DNA of 30,781 nt from positions 1 through 30,781 of the forward strand of contig JAEXGR010000039.1 in NCBI GenBank assembly GCA_023450745.1, in the 5' to 3' direction. The notes beneath the pieces were generated by a model that saw only the letters and a list, made by a program, of their open reading frames with translations, was not told the DNA's origin and searched no databases. The position numbers were made by a program, and so were the translations under genes. Below, piece by piece: positions 23,853-30,781 of this stretch (within the stretch, counting starts at the first letter, position 1; every line of letters starts with the position of its first letter). This stretch comes from Synergistota bacterium. GTDB taxonomy: Bacteria > Synergistota > Synergistia > Synergistales > Synergistaceae.

Positions 23853-24959
23853 ATGATAAAGAGAGAAAGAATCGAACGTCTGGCGCAGGTGCTGAGGGAC
23901 AGGGAGCTCGACGCGCTTTATATCGGTCCCTCCACGGACCTCGAATACATCGGCGGTCTGGACACTCATCCCGACGAACGGGTCCGCGGCCTGATGGTCG
24001 CGAAAGACGGGCGCTGCTTTGCGATGACGCCGCTTCTCTATAAGGAGGAGATCGTCGGCGCCTTTGGCGACGTTCCCTTTTACGCCGAATGGAACGATCA
24101 TGAGGGCTTCACGGGAGCCTTTCGCCGCGGCTGCGAGCACTTAGGCGTCGCAGGCGGCCGGATCGCTTTCAACGACGGCGTGCGGGCGGTGGATATGCTC
24201 GCTATTCGCGACGCGATGCCGCTGGCGATGGTCAACGGCGGCGACCTGCTCGCGGAGCAGCGGTCGCGGAAGGACGCGGAGGAGCTTGAGCTGCTGCGCG
24301 AATCTTCGCGCATCGTCGACAGGGTCGTCGCGAAGCTTCAGAGGTTCATTCGTCCCGGCATGAAGGAGCGCCTCGTGGCAAAGAAGATCGCCGAGTTCTT
24401 TGAGGAGGACGGCGTGACGCAGATGTCCTTCGACCCGATCGTGGCCAGCGGCCCGAACGGCTCGATGCCGCATTATTCGGGCGGGGAGCGCGTGATTGGG
24501 GAGAACGACATTATAATCCTCGATCTCGGCGGTCGGTATAAGAGCTATTGCTCCGACACGACGCGCACGCTCTTTACCGGCGCGCCCACGGAAGAGATGA
24601 AGAAGATATACGAGATTGTGAAGCGGGCGCAGGCCGCCGGCGAGGCCGCCGTCAGGCCCGGCGCGACAGGGCAGGACGTCGACCGCGCGGCGCGCCAGGT
24701 CATTATCGACGCGGGCTACGGCGAGTTTTTCTTCAACCGCGTAGGGCACGGCGTCGGCATCGCCGTGCATGAGAGCCCCTATATGATCGAGGGCAACGAG
24801 GTCCCGCTCGCGCCCGGCAACGTGTTCAGCGTCGAACCGGGGATTTATCTTCCCGGCAAGTTCGGTGTGCGTATCGAAAACCTTGTCGCCGTGCGCCCGG
24901 ACGGCAGCGGCGAGGCACTCAATCACTTTACCCGCGAGCTGACGGTCTGCGGCGATTAA
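23853..24959 (+). CDS. M24-family Xaa-Pro aminopeptidase
   Basis: 368 aa cytoplasmic metallopeptidase, probably releasing N-terminal residues ahead of proline. An N-terminal creatinase-like domain (about 1-130) precedes the pita-bread catalytic domain. All five metal ligands are present: Asp224 (ILDLGG), Asp235 (SDTTRT), His299 (VGHGVG), Glu328 (SVEPGIY) and Glu342 (VRIENL). It has no signal peptide. AGGAGG lies 12 bases before ATG 23853; the TTG codons further upstream are less likely starts. It lies between two inverted DUF3798 genes and 87 bases before the second one, so it may share a transcript with it. The pairing suggests, but does not show, that the imported ligand is peptide-derived. 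Confidence 0.92.
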   Translation: MIKRERIERLAQVLRDRELDALYIGPSTDLEYIGGLDTHPDERVRGLMVAKDGRCFAMTPLLYKEEIVGAFGDVPFYAEWNDHEGFTGAFRRGCEHLGVAGGRIAFNDGVRAVDMLAIRDAMPLAMVNGGDLLAEQRSRKDAEELELLRESSRIVDRVVAKLQRFIRPGMKERLVAKKIAEFFEEDGVTQMSFDPIVASGPNGSMPHYSGGERVIGENDIIILDLGGRYKSYCSDTTRTLFTGAPTEEMKKIYEIVKRAQAAGEAAVRPGATGQDVDRAARQVIIDAGYGEFFFNRVGHGVGIAVHESPYMIEGNEVPLAPGNVFSVEPGIYLPGKFGVRIENLVAVRPDGSGEALNHFTRELTVCGD

Positions 24960-25046
24960 TCTGTTGAAAGGCACGGAAGGGACGTTATCTTGTTCTCTTT
25001 CGTGCTTTCCATATATATGCCACTTTTTAGGAGGAATGATTTTAAC

Positions 25047-26237
25047 ATGAGAAGAGCAGCAGTCTTTCTTTTTGCGCTGGTCGCCGCGTCGTTTATGGCT
25101 ACGGCGGCTTTTGCCGCCGCGCCGTTTCACATCGGCGTCGCCACGCTCACCGTCTCCCAGGCTGAGGATACCTACCGCGGGGCGGAGCGTCTGATCAAGG
25201 AATACGGCGACGTGGACAAGGGCGGCATGATCAAGCATGTCACGATGCCCGACAACTTCATGTCGGAGATGGAGACGACGATCTCCCAGATCGTCGGGCT
25301 CGCGGACGACCCCAAGATGAAGGTGATCGTCGTGGACGACGCCATCCCCGGAACGACGGAAGCCTTCCGCCGCGTCAAGGAGAGGAGAAAGGATATCCTC
25401 TGCTTTGCCGGCGAGCCGCAGGAAGACCCGAACGTGATCACCAGCACCGCGGATTTTGCGATCGGCGTCGACAACATCATGCGCGGCTACCTGATCATCA
25501 ATACCGCGAAGAAGCTGGGCGCGAAGACCTTCGTGCATATCTCCTTCCCGCGCCACATGAGCTATGAACTGCTCTCGCGCCGCCGCGCGATCATGGAGCA
25601 GGCCTGCAAAGACCTTGGTCTTAAGTTCGCCTTTGAGACGGCTCCCGACCCCACGAGCGACGTAGGCGTAGCCGGCGCCCAGCAGTTTATCCTGGAAAAA
25701 GTCCCGGCGTGGGTGCAGAAATACGGCAAAGATTCCGCCTTCTTCTGCACGAACGACGCCCAGACGGAACCGCTTCTGAAGCAGGTCGCGAAATATGGCG
25801 CTATCTTTGTCGAGCCCGACCTGCCTTCGCCGCTGATGGGCTATCCCGGCGCTTTCGGAATTGACCTTAAAAAAGAGGCCGGCGATTGGCCCGCGATCAT
25901 GAAAAAGGTCGAAAAGACGGTCGTCGCCGCCGGAGGCAAAGGCCGTATGGGGACATGGCCCTATTCGTACGGCTGGAGCACCGTCTGCGCGCTCGCGGAG
26001 TACGGCAAGCGCATAACGGAGGGCAAAGCCAAGCTCTACAACCTGAAAGACCTCTGGAAGTGCTACGACAAGTATACCCCCGGAGCGGAGTGGAACGGCG
26101 CCCCCTATTACGACATGGCGAAGCAGATGAAAATAAAGAAGTTCGTCCTCGTCTACGAGGATACCTATGTCTTTGGGCGCGGCTACATGGGCGTGACCAA
26201 GGAAAAGGTCCCCGAGAAGTATATCAAGCTGAAATAA
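25047..26237 (+). CDS. DUF3798 periplasmic protein, copy 2
   Basis: 396 aa. A signal peptide (about 1-22, ending AFAAA) is followed by the same DUF3798 domain as copy 1. By eye the first 200 mature residues are about three-quarters identical, with whole blocks unchanged, such as PDNFMSEMETTISQI and HISFPRHMSYE. Differences cluster early (VATLTVSQAEDTYRG against VTGTVSQSEDDLRG) and around the PQEDPNVITSTADFAIGVDN region. This would be expected if the two bind different but related ligands. AGGAGG lies 12 bases before the ATG. It precedes the ABC ATPase gene in the same direction, with a terminator between them, and is the likelier partner of that importer. Confidence 0.86.
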   Translation: MRRAAVFLFALVAASFMATAAFAAAPFHIGVATLTVSQAEDTYRGAERLIKEYGDVDKGGMIKHVTMPDNFMSEMETTISQIVGLADDPKMKVIVVDDAIPGTTEAFRRVKERRKDILCFAGEPQEDPNVITSTADFAIGVDNIMRGYLIINTAKKLGAKTFVHISFPRHMSYELLSRRRAIMEQACKDLGLKFAFETAPDPTSDVGVAGAQQFILEKVPAWVQKYGKDSAFFCTNDAQTEPLLKQVAKYGAIFVEPDLPSPLMGYPGAFGIDLKKEAGDWPAIMKKVEKTVVAAGGKGRMGTWPYSYGWSTVCALAEYGKRITEGKAKLYNLKDLWKCYDKYTPGAEWNGAPYYDMAKQMKIKKFVLVYEDTYVFGRGYMGVTKEKVPEKYIKLK

Positions 26238-26258
26238 AACCCCAATTAATGCCGTGCG

Positions 26259-26292
26259 AATCTTTCCGGCGCGCCGCGCCGGAAAGATTTTT
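26259..26292 (+). terminator. Rho-independent terminator after DUF3798 copy 2
   Basis: A perfect 14-bp stem (26259-26272 with 26276-26289) with a 3-base loop ends in TTTTT. It partly separates the binding-protein gene from the transporter genes, a common way to give the binding protein more transcript than the rest. Confidence 0.88.
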
Positions 26293-26308
26293 GCCGGCGT
26301 TTTTTCTC

Positions 26309-26337
26309 TTGAGCTTTTACGTAAAAACTACTAAGAT
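26309..26337 (+). promoter_or_regulatory. Predicted promoter of the ABC transporter genes with central palindrome
   Basis: TTGAGC (26309-26314) and TAAGAT (26332-26337) are 17 bases apart. A perfect 12-bp palindrome, TTTTACGTAAAA (26315-26326), fills most of the spacer, a typical place for a repressor site. Confidence 0.55.
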
Positions 26338-26405
26338 ACAAGATGCTTTGTCTATTAAAGTAAGGCGTCAGAAAGAAATATATGGCTAAATAAGAGGTGA
26401 AATGT

Positions 26406-28019
26406 ATGTCCATGGAAATTCCCCTTTTGAAGATGGAGAACATCGGCAAAGAGTATTTCGGCAACCGGGTTCTTCAGGATGTAACATTTTCGCTGCGACC
26501 CGGAGAGATAATGGGGCTGGTCGGCGAAAATGGCGCGGGAAAATCGACCTTGATGAATATCCTCTTCGGGATGCCGGTCATTCAGGAGACGGGTGGATAT
26601 GAGGGGAAAATCATAATCGACGGGCAGGAGGTCCGCTTCAAGGACCCTCTCGACGCCCTTGAAGCCGGCATCGGAATGGTCCACCAGGAGTTCTCTCTGA
26701 TTCCTGGTTTTTCTGCTACGGAAAACATTCTTTTAAACAGAGAATCTGTAAAATATAATATGCTCGTCGAAGTTTTCGGAGAACGGCTGATGACGCTCGA
26801 CAGGCCGGAAATGAGGGAGCGGGCCGAAAAGGCGATCAAGACGCTCGGCGTCGACCTCAGCCCGGAGACGCTGATCAGCGAGATGCCGGTCGGACACAAG
26901 CAGTTTACCGAGATCGCCCGTGAGATAGACAGAAGCAAAACGCGGCTTCTCGTGCTTGACGAGCCGACGGCGGTCCTCGCCGAAAGCGAGGCGACCGTCC
27001 TCATCTCGGCCCTCAAAACGCTTTCCCAGCAGGGCATTTCAATAATATTTATCTCCCACAGGCTTCAGGAGATCATCGACCTTTGCGACAAGCTCATCGT
27101 TCTGCGCGACGGGCGCGTCATTCAGGAGGCGTACACGAAGGATACCAACGTCCGGCAGATCGCCGCGTGGATGGTGGACAGAAAGGGCGACAAGCCGCAA
27201 GAGGAAAAGGCCAAGGAAGCGGAGAAAAAGATCGGCGACGTCATCCTGCGGACGGAACACCTGTGGGTCGACATGCCGGGCGAGACGGTCCGCGACGTCT
27301 CCATAGAGGTCCGCCAGGGCGAGATTCTCGGCTTTGGAGGACTGGCCGGGCAGGGAAAGGTCGGCATCTCCAACGGTATCATGGGGCTTTACGCCGCCGG
27401 CGGCAAGGTCTTCCTGCGCGGAAAGGAGATCAAGCTCAACGACCCCGACGCCTCTCTGAAAGAGGGGATGGCCTTTGTCTCCGAGGACCGCAGGGGCGTG
27501 GGGCTTCTGCTGGAAGAGGGAATCGACTGGAATATAACCTTCACCGCAATGCAGGTGCAGGAGAAGTTTATTAAAAAACTGGTGGGGGGACTCGTCAAAT
27601 GGCGCGACGACAAGGCCATCGAGGAGTGTACGCGGGAATATATAAAGTCCCTCGAAATACGCTGCACCGGCCCTAACCAGCGCGCGATCGAGCTTTCGGG
27701 AGGCAATCAGCAGAAGGTCTGTCTCGCTAAAGCCTTTGCGGTGAATCCCGAAATCCTGTTTGTCTCCGAGCCGACGCGCGGTATCGACGTGGGCGCGAAG
27801 AAGCTCGTGCTTGACACTCTGCGCCGCGTCAACGAAGAGGACGGAACGACGGTAATCATGACCTCCTCCGAACTTGAGGAGCTGCGTTCTATCTGTGACC
27901 GCATCGCAATAATAAATGAAGGCAAAGTCTCCGGCATACTGCCGGCGTCAGCGCCGGCCGAGGAATTCGGCCTGCTGATGCTCGGTCACGTTGCGGAAGA
28001 GACCGCCGCCGTAAACTGA
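26406..28019 (+). CDS. ABC transporter ATP-binding protein, RbsA/MglA-like double ATPase
   Basis: 537 aa with two fused ABC domains (about 8-245 and 262-520), as in sugar and nucleoside importers of the RbsA/BMP group. Domain 1 has intact Walker A (GENGAGKST, 40-48) and Walker B (LDEPT, Asp185/Glu186), but its signature reads MPVGHKQ. Domain 2 has a good signature (LSGGN, 430-434) and a degenerate Walker A (Gln316-Gly317-Lys318-Val319). In its Walker B, Ser454 replaces the usual Asp (VSEPTRG). So one ATP site looks competent and the other does not, a known pattern in this family. ATG 26406 follows GAGGTGA by 5 bases. First gene of the importer operon; 24 bases separate it from the first permease gene. 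Confidence 0.93.
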   Translation: MSMEIPLLKMENIGKEYFGNRVLQDVTFSLRPGEIMGLVGENGAGKSTLMNILFGMPVIQETGGYEGKIIIDGQEVRFKDPLDALEAGIGMVHQEFSLIPGFSATENILLNRESVKYNMLVEVFGERLMTLDRPEMRERAEKAIKTLGVDLSPETLISEMPVGHKQFTEIAREIDRSKTRLLVLDEPTAVLAESEATVLISALKTLSQQGISIIFISHRLQEIIDLCDKLIVLRDGRVIQEAYTKDTNVRQIAAWMVDRKGDKPQEEKAKEAEKKIGDVILRTEHLWVDMPGETVRDVSIEVRQGEILGFGGLAGQGKVGISNGIMGLYAAGGKVFLRGKEIKLNDPDASLKEGMAFVSEDRRGVGLLLEEGIDWNITFTAMQVQEKFIKKLVGGLVKWRDDKAIEECTREYIKSLEIRCTGPNQRAIELSGGNQQKVCLAKAFAVNPEILFVSEPTRGIDVGAKKLVLDTLRRVNEEDGTTVIMTSSELEELRSICDRIAIINEGKVSGILPASAPAEEFGLLMLGHVAEETAAVN

Positions 28020-28043
28020 TAAAGGGAACGCAGGTGAGCAAAA

Positions 28044-29090
28044 ATGAAGAACAAATTACAGGAATTTATTGAAAACGCGGGATGGCCGCGAATTATCATC
28101 GGCCTCTTCCTGCTGGCGCTTTTTATCGCCGCGCCGTTCGTCGGCGTGCGGATAGATGCCTCGCTCTCCGATACGTTGGTGCGCGTCGGCATGAACGGCA
28201 TCCTCGTTTTGGCGATGGTACCGATGGTGCAGTCGGGGTGCGGCCTGAATTTCGGGCTGCCGCTCGGCATCATCGCGGGGCTTTTAGGCGCCGTCACCTC
28301 GATACAGATCGGCATCAAGGGCAGCGTCGGCTTCCTCATCGCCGCGGCGATCGCCATCCCGATAGCCGTCGTGCTGGGCTGGCTTTACGGGCAGCTGCTG
28401 AACCGCGTCAAGGGCGACGAAATGATGATCGCGACCTACGTCGGCTTTTCGTCGGTCGCCCTGATGTGCATCGCCTGGCTGCTGCTCCCCTACACGAGCC
28501 CGACGATGATCTGGGGCTACGGCGGATCGGGCCTGCGCACGACGATCAGCGTCGAGGGCTACTGGCTCAACGCGCTCAGTAAGTATATAAACATCAGGAT
28601 CGGCGAATTTTTCTACGTACCGGTGGGAATGTTCCTCTTCTTCGCCTTGGTGGCCTTTCTTGTCTGGGCCTTCTTCCGAACGAAGGTGGGAACGGCGGTG
28701 ACGGCGGTCGGCTCGAACCCTGAATTCGCGCGCGCCTCCGGCATCAACGTCGACAGGATGCGCACGATCTCGGTCATTCTTTCGACGGTGCTCGGCGCCC
28801 TCGGCATTCTCGTCTATGAACAGAGCTTTGGATTCATCCAGCTCTACATGGGGCCCTTTTACATGGCCTTCCCCGCGGTCGCCGCGATCCTTCTGGGCGG
28901 CGCCTCCGTCAATAAGGCCTCGATGGTCAACGTCGTCGTCGGCACCTTCCTCTTTCAGGGGATACTGACGATGACTCCCTCGGTAATCAACAGCGTCATG
29001 CAGACGGACATGTCGGAGGTCATCCGCATCATCGTAAGCAACGGCATGATTCTTTACGCCCTGACGAGAAAAGTGACGGTGAAACGCTAA
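28044..29090 (+). CDS. ABC transporter permease, RbsC-like (first)
   Basis: 348 aa with about eight to ten hydrophobic segments from residue 16 on, of the branched-chain/simple-sugar permease group. The cytoplasmic ATPase-contact loop carries AVGSNPEFARASGI, the hallmark of this group. AGGTGAGC lies upstream of the ATG. Its TAA shares a base with the next ATG (TAATG), so the two permeases are made together and probably form a heterodimer. Like its partner it has a Gly-rich segment near residues 62-75 (QSGCGLNFGLPLG), which may line the pathway. The substrate is not readable. Confidence 0.9.
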   Translation: MKNKLQEFIENAGWPRIIIGLFLLALFIAAPFVGVRIDASLSDTLVRVGMNGILVLAMVPMVQSGCGLNFGLPLGIIAGLLGAVTSIQIGIKGSVGFLIAAAIAIPIAVVLGWLYGQLLNRVKGDEMMIATYVGFSSVALMCIAWLLLPYTSPTMIWGYGGSGLRTTISVEGYWLNALSKYINIRIGEFFYVPVGMFLFFALVAFLVWAFFRTKVGTAVTAVGSNPEFARASGINVDRMRTISVILSTVLGALGILVYEQSFGFIQLYMGPFYMAFPAVAAILLGGASVNKASMVNVVVGTFLFQGILTMTPSVINSVMQTDMSEVIRIIVSNGMILYALTRKVTVKR

Positions 29091-30181
29091 TGGCTGACAA
29101 AAATCGCGAACTGAAAAATATGCTGGCCGACTACGCGGTGCCGATCGTGTTTATCGGGCTCTCCGTGCTGGCCATTCCGCTTTCGGGCTTCTCCGCGACA
29201 TACCTGATACAGGAGATGTTCACGCGCCTGGCGCGAAACTCCTTCCTCGTCCTCTCCCTGCTCATCCCGATTCTGGCGGGGATGGGGCTTAACTTCGGAA
29301 TGGTCCTCGGCGCGATGGCCGGGCAGATCGGGCTTATATTCGTCACCGACTGGGCCGTGGCCGGCTGGCAGGGAATGCTGCTCGCCTCGATCGTGGGAAT
29401 GCCGATCGCCATTCTGCTCGGCTATATATGCGGCGCCGTCCTCAATCGCGCGAAGGGCCGCGAGATGGTCACTTCGTATATACTCGGGTTCTTCATCAAC
29501 GGCGTCTATCAGCTGATTGTGCTCTACGGGATGGGAAATATCATCCCGATATCGAACCCGCAGCTGGTGCTCTCCCGCGGCTACGGCATACGCAACGCGA
29601 TAAACCTCACGGGGCTGCGCCACGTGCTTGACAATCTCATTCCGCTCAAGATCGGTACGATCGACGTGCCGGTGGCGACCTTCATTCTGATCGGCGTCTT
29701 CTGCCTCTTCATAATCTGGTTCCGCCGCACGAAGCTGGGGCAGGATATGCGCGCGCTCGGGCAGGATATGGCCGTCGCGGAATCGGCGGGGATTCCCGTG
29801 GAGCGCACCAGAATCATCGCCATTCTGATCTCCACGGTGCTCGCCTGCTTCGGACAGATAATCTTCCTGCAGAACATCGGCACGATGAACACCTACAACA
29901 GCCATGACCAGGCCGGCATGTTCGCCATCGCCGCCATCCTCATCGGCGGCGCCTCCGTCAGCCGCGCGACGATCACCAACGTCTTTGTCGGCGTCGTGCT
30001 CTTCCATCTGATGTTCGTCGTCTCCCCGATGGCGGGCAAGGAGCTTATCGGACAGGCGCAGCTGGGGGAATACTTCCGCGTCTTCGTCTCCTACGGCATC
30101 ATCGCCCTGGCCCTCGTGCTCCATGCCTGGAAGCGCCAGCGCGATAAGATCGAGGCCAGAAGAAGCCTGAGAGGAGAATAG
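29090..30181 (+). CDS. ABC transporter permease, RbsC-like (second)
   Basis: 363 aa, paralogous to the first permease. It has the same segment near residues 60-75 (LAGMGLNFGMVLG) and the same contact loop (ALGQDMAVAESAGI), followed by a row of hydrophobic helices and a basic tail (KRQRDKIEARR). It starts on the last base of the previous stop codon and is coupled to it. RbsC-type importers often use a homodimer; two distinct permeases indicate a BMP/nucleoside-like heterodimer. It lies directly before the small acidic-tailed protein gene. Confidence 0.9.
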   Translation: MADKNRELKNMLADYAVPIVFIGLSVLAIPLSGFSATYLIQEMFTRLARNSFLVLSLLIPILAGMGLNFGMVLGAMAGQIGLIFVTDWAVAGWQGMLLASIVGMPIAILLGYICGAVLNRAKGREMVTSYILGFFINGVYQLIVLYGMGNIIPISNPQLVLSRGYGIRNAINLTGLRHVLDNLIPLKIGTIDVPVATFILIGVFCLFIIWFRRTKLGQDMRALGQDMAVAESAGIPVERTRIIAILISTVLACFGQIIFLQNIGTMNTYNSHDQAGMFAIAAILIGGASVSRATITNVFVGVVLFHLMFVVSPMAGKELIGQAQLGEYFRVFVSYGIIALALVLHAWKRQRDKIEARRSLRGE

Positions 30182-30183
30182 CC

Positions 30184-30681
30184 ATGACGAACAATATCAA
30201 TAAAAAAAGACTGGTCATACGCCTTTCGCTGGTCGCGCTCCTGATCCTCCTTTGCTTCGCCCTTTTCTATACCGGCAAGGAGCATGAGGTGCTGCTCGAT
30301 AACAAGACCGCCGCGATCGGAGACCGCGAGTATCAGGAGATCGCCTATATGAGCGTGGTCGTCGACGGCGACGAGGAAAAGGCGCTGGAATTTTACGCGG
30401 GCGACCGCGACGTCGTGAAGCTTCAGGGGCCGAGTCACACGATAAAGATCTCGGTCATCAACGAAGACACCGAAGAGGTCATTAAAACTGTGGAACGCAG
30501 CCTCAGTCTGGGAACCGCCTCCAGCGTGATGTATTCGCTGCCCGCCATCGTCGAGGGCGCTGCGGGGGCCGAACTCCCGCTGCCGCATCTTGAACAGGCG
30601 GAGGAAAGCGGCGGACCGACGGAAGAAGAGGCCCCGTCGGAGGCCGTTCCCGCGGAAGAAGCGCCGCTGCTTTCCGACTAA
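30184..30681 (+). CDS. Small membrane-anchored protein with acidic tail (DUF6672-like)
   Basis: 165 aa, last gene of the importer operon, starting 2 bases after the permease stop. A basic start (NNINKKRLVIR) and one hydrophobic segment (about 12-30) anchor the protein with its body outside the cytoplasm. A beta-rich region (about 33-110) follows (EVLLDNKTAAIGDREYQ, HTIKISVINEDTEEV), then an unstructured, strongly acidic Pro/Glu tail (about 130-165). It may be the DUF6672 family; I offer this from memory with low certainty. It is probably a periplasmic accessory of the importer. Confidence 0.7.
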   Translation: MTNNINKKRLVIRLSLVALLILLCFALFYTGKEHEVLLDNKTAAIGDREYQEIAYMSVVVDGDEEKALEFYAGDRDVVKLQGPSHTIKISVINEDTEEVIKTVERSLSLGTASSVMYSLPAIVEGAAGAELPLPHLEQAEESGGPTEEEAPSEAVPAEEAPLLSD

Positions 30682-30693
30682 GACTTAGGGAAC

Positions 30694-30746
30694 CGCTGAT
30701 TAATTGAAAATAAGCTGAATAATAATCAGCGTATGTCCGCTGATTA
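30694..30746. repeat. Inverted and direct CGCTGATTA repeats
   Basis: CGCTGATTA (30694-30702) is repeated inverted as TAATCAGCG (30723-30731) and again in direct form at about 30738-30746. The first pair forms a 9-bp stem with a 20-base loop and could be a weak terminator. The sequence before it (GGGAACCGCTGATTA) also resembles the terminal repeat of some transposons, but the window ends too soon to test this. Confidence 0.4.
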
Positions 30747-30781
30747 GATGTGCCAGGCGCTAAACGCAGCAGGCCCAGAGC

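Noticed and set aside
24141..25556. Long open frame on the minus strand over the M24 and DUF3798 genes
   Set aside because: It spans two real genes and their spacer, has no family motif and is rich in His/Arg/Asp as expected from antisense GC-rich codons.
30691..30781. Insertion sequence end at the right edge
   Set aside because: The GGGAACCGCTGATTA word looks like a transposon terminal repeat, but no transposase frame is visible before the window stops; kept only as a repeat.

Overview
The window looks like chromosomal DNA from a member of the phylum Synergistota (a Cloacibacillus- or Synergistes-like, anaerobic, amino-acid-using Gram-negative). The best marker is the 780-aa surface protein at 8070-10412. 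It ends in a Gly/Ser/Cys-containing motif, a hydrophobic stretch and an Arg/Lys tail, matching the Synergist-CTERM sorting signal. GC-rich genes, two DUF3798 proteins and an outer-membrane (TolC-like) protein fit this. The genus is inferred, not shown.

Layout. (1) 1-531: the 3' end of a 23S rRNA, a 5S rRNA and a strong terminator. (2) 683-900: a small self-contained transcription unit (promoter, 27-codon ORF, terminator). (3) 941-7018: a four-gene operon that looks like an unusual synthase-dependent exopolysaccharide machine. It encodes a TolC-like channel fused to a glycosidase-like TIM-barrel domain, a HlyD-like adaptor, a zinc-ribbon protein with a degenerate GGDEF domain, and a membrane family 2 glycosyltransferase. 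(4) 7093-8069: an XRE regulator on the minus strand, then an AT-rich gene-poor stretch with iterated motifs and a 37-aa membrane peptide. (5) 8070-10412: the Synergist-CTERM surface protein (beta-helix plus two Ig-like domains), whose first half is AT-rich. (6) 10622-16237: a 2-aminoethylphosphonate operon: binding protein, ATPase, fused permease, PhnX and PhnW. (7) 16238-17491 (minus): a glycerate 2-kinase converging on phnW with no spacer. (8) 17674-22033 (minus): a polyamine operon, speD-speA-speE-speB plus a TIGR04076-family gene. It gives a complete arginine to agmatine to putrescine to spermidine route behind one good promoter. (9) 22226-30681: a DUF3798 / ABC importer region. Two closely related DUF3798 periplasmic proteins in inverted orientation flank an M24 aminopeptidase gene; then come an RbsA-like double ATPase, two RbsC-like permeases and a small membrane-anchored acidic protein.

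How the parts work together. The phosphonate operon imports 2-aminoethylphosphonate, transaminates it to phosphonoacetaldehyde and cleaves that to acetaldehyde and phosphate. The polyamine operon makes spermidine from arginine and S-adenosylmethionine. The DUF3798 region is a type-1-like ABC importer whose substrate cannot be read from the sequence. The neighbouring peptidase leaves open a peptide or amino-acid-derived ligand. The strongest candidate for an undescribed system is the exopolysaccharide operon, with the DUF3798 importer second.
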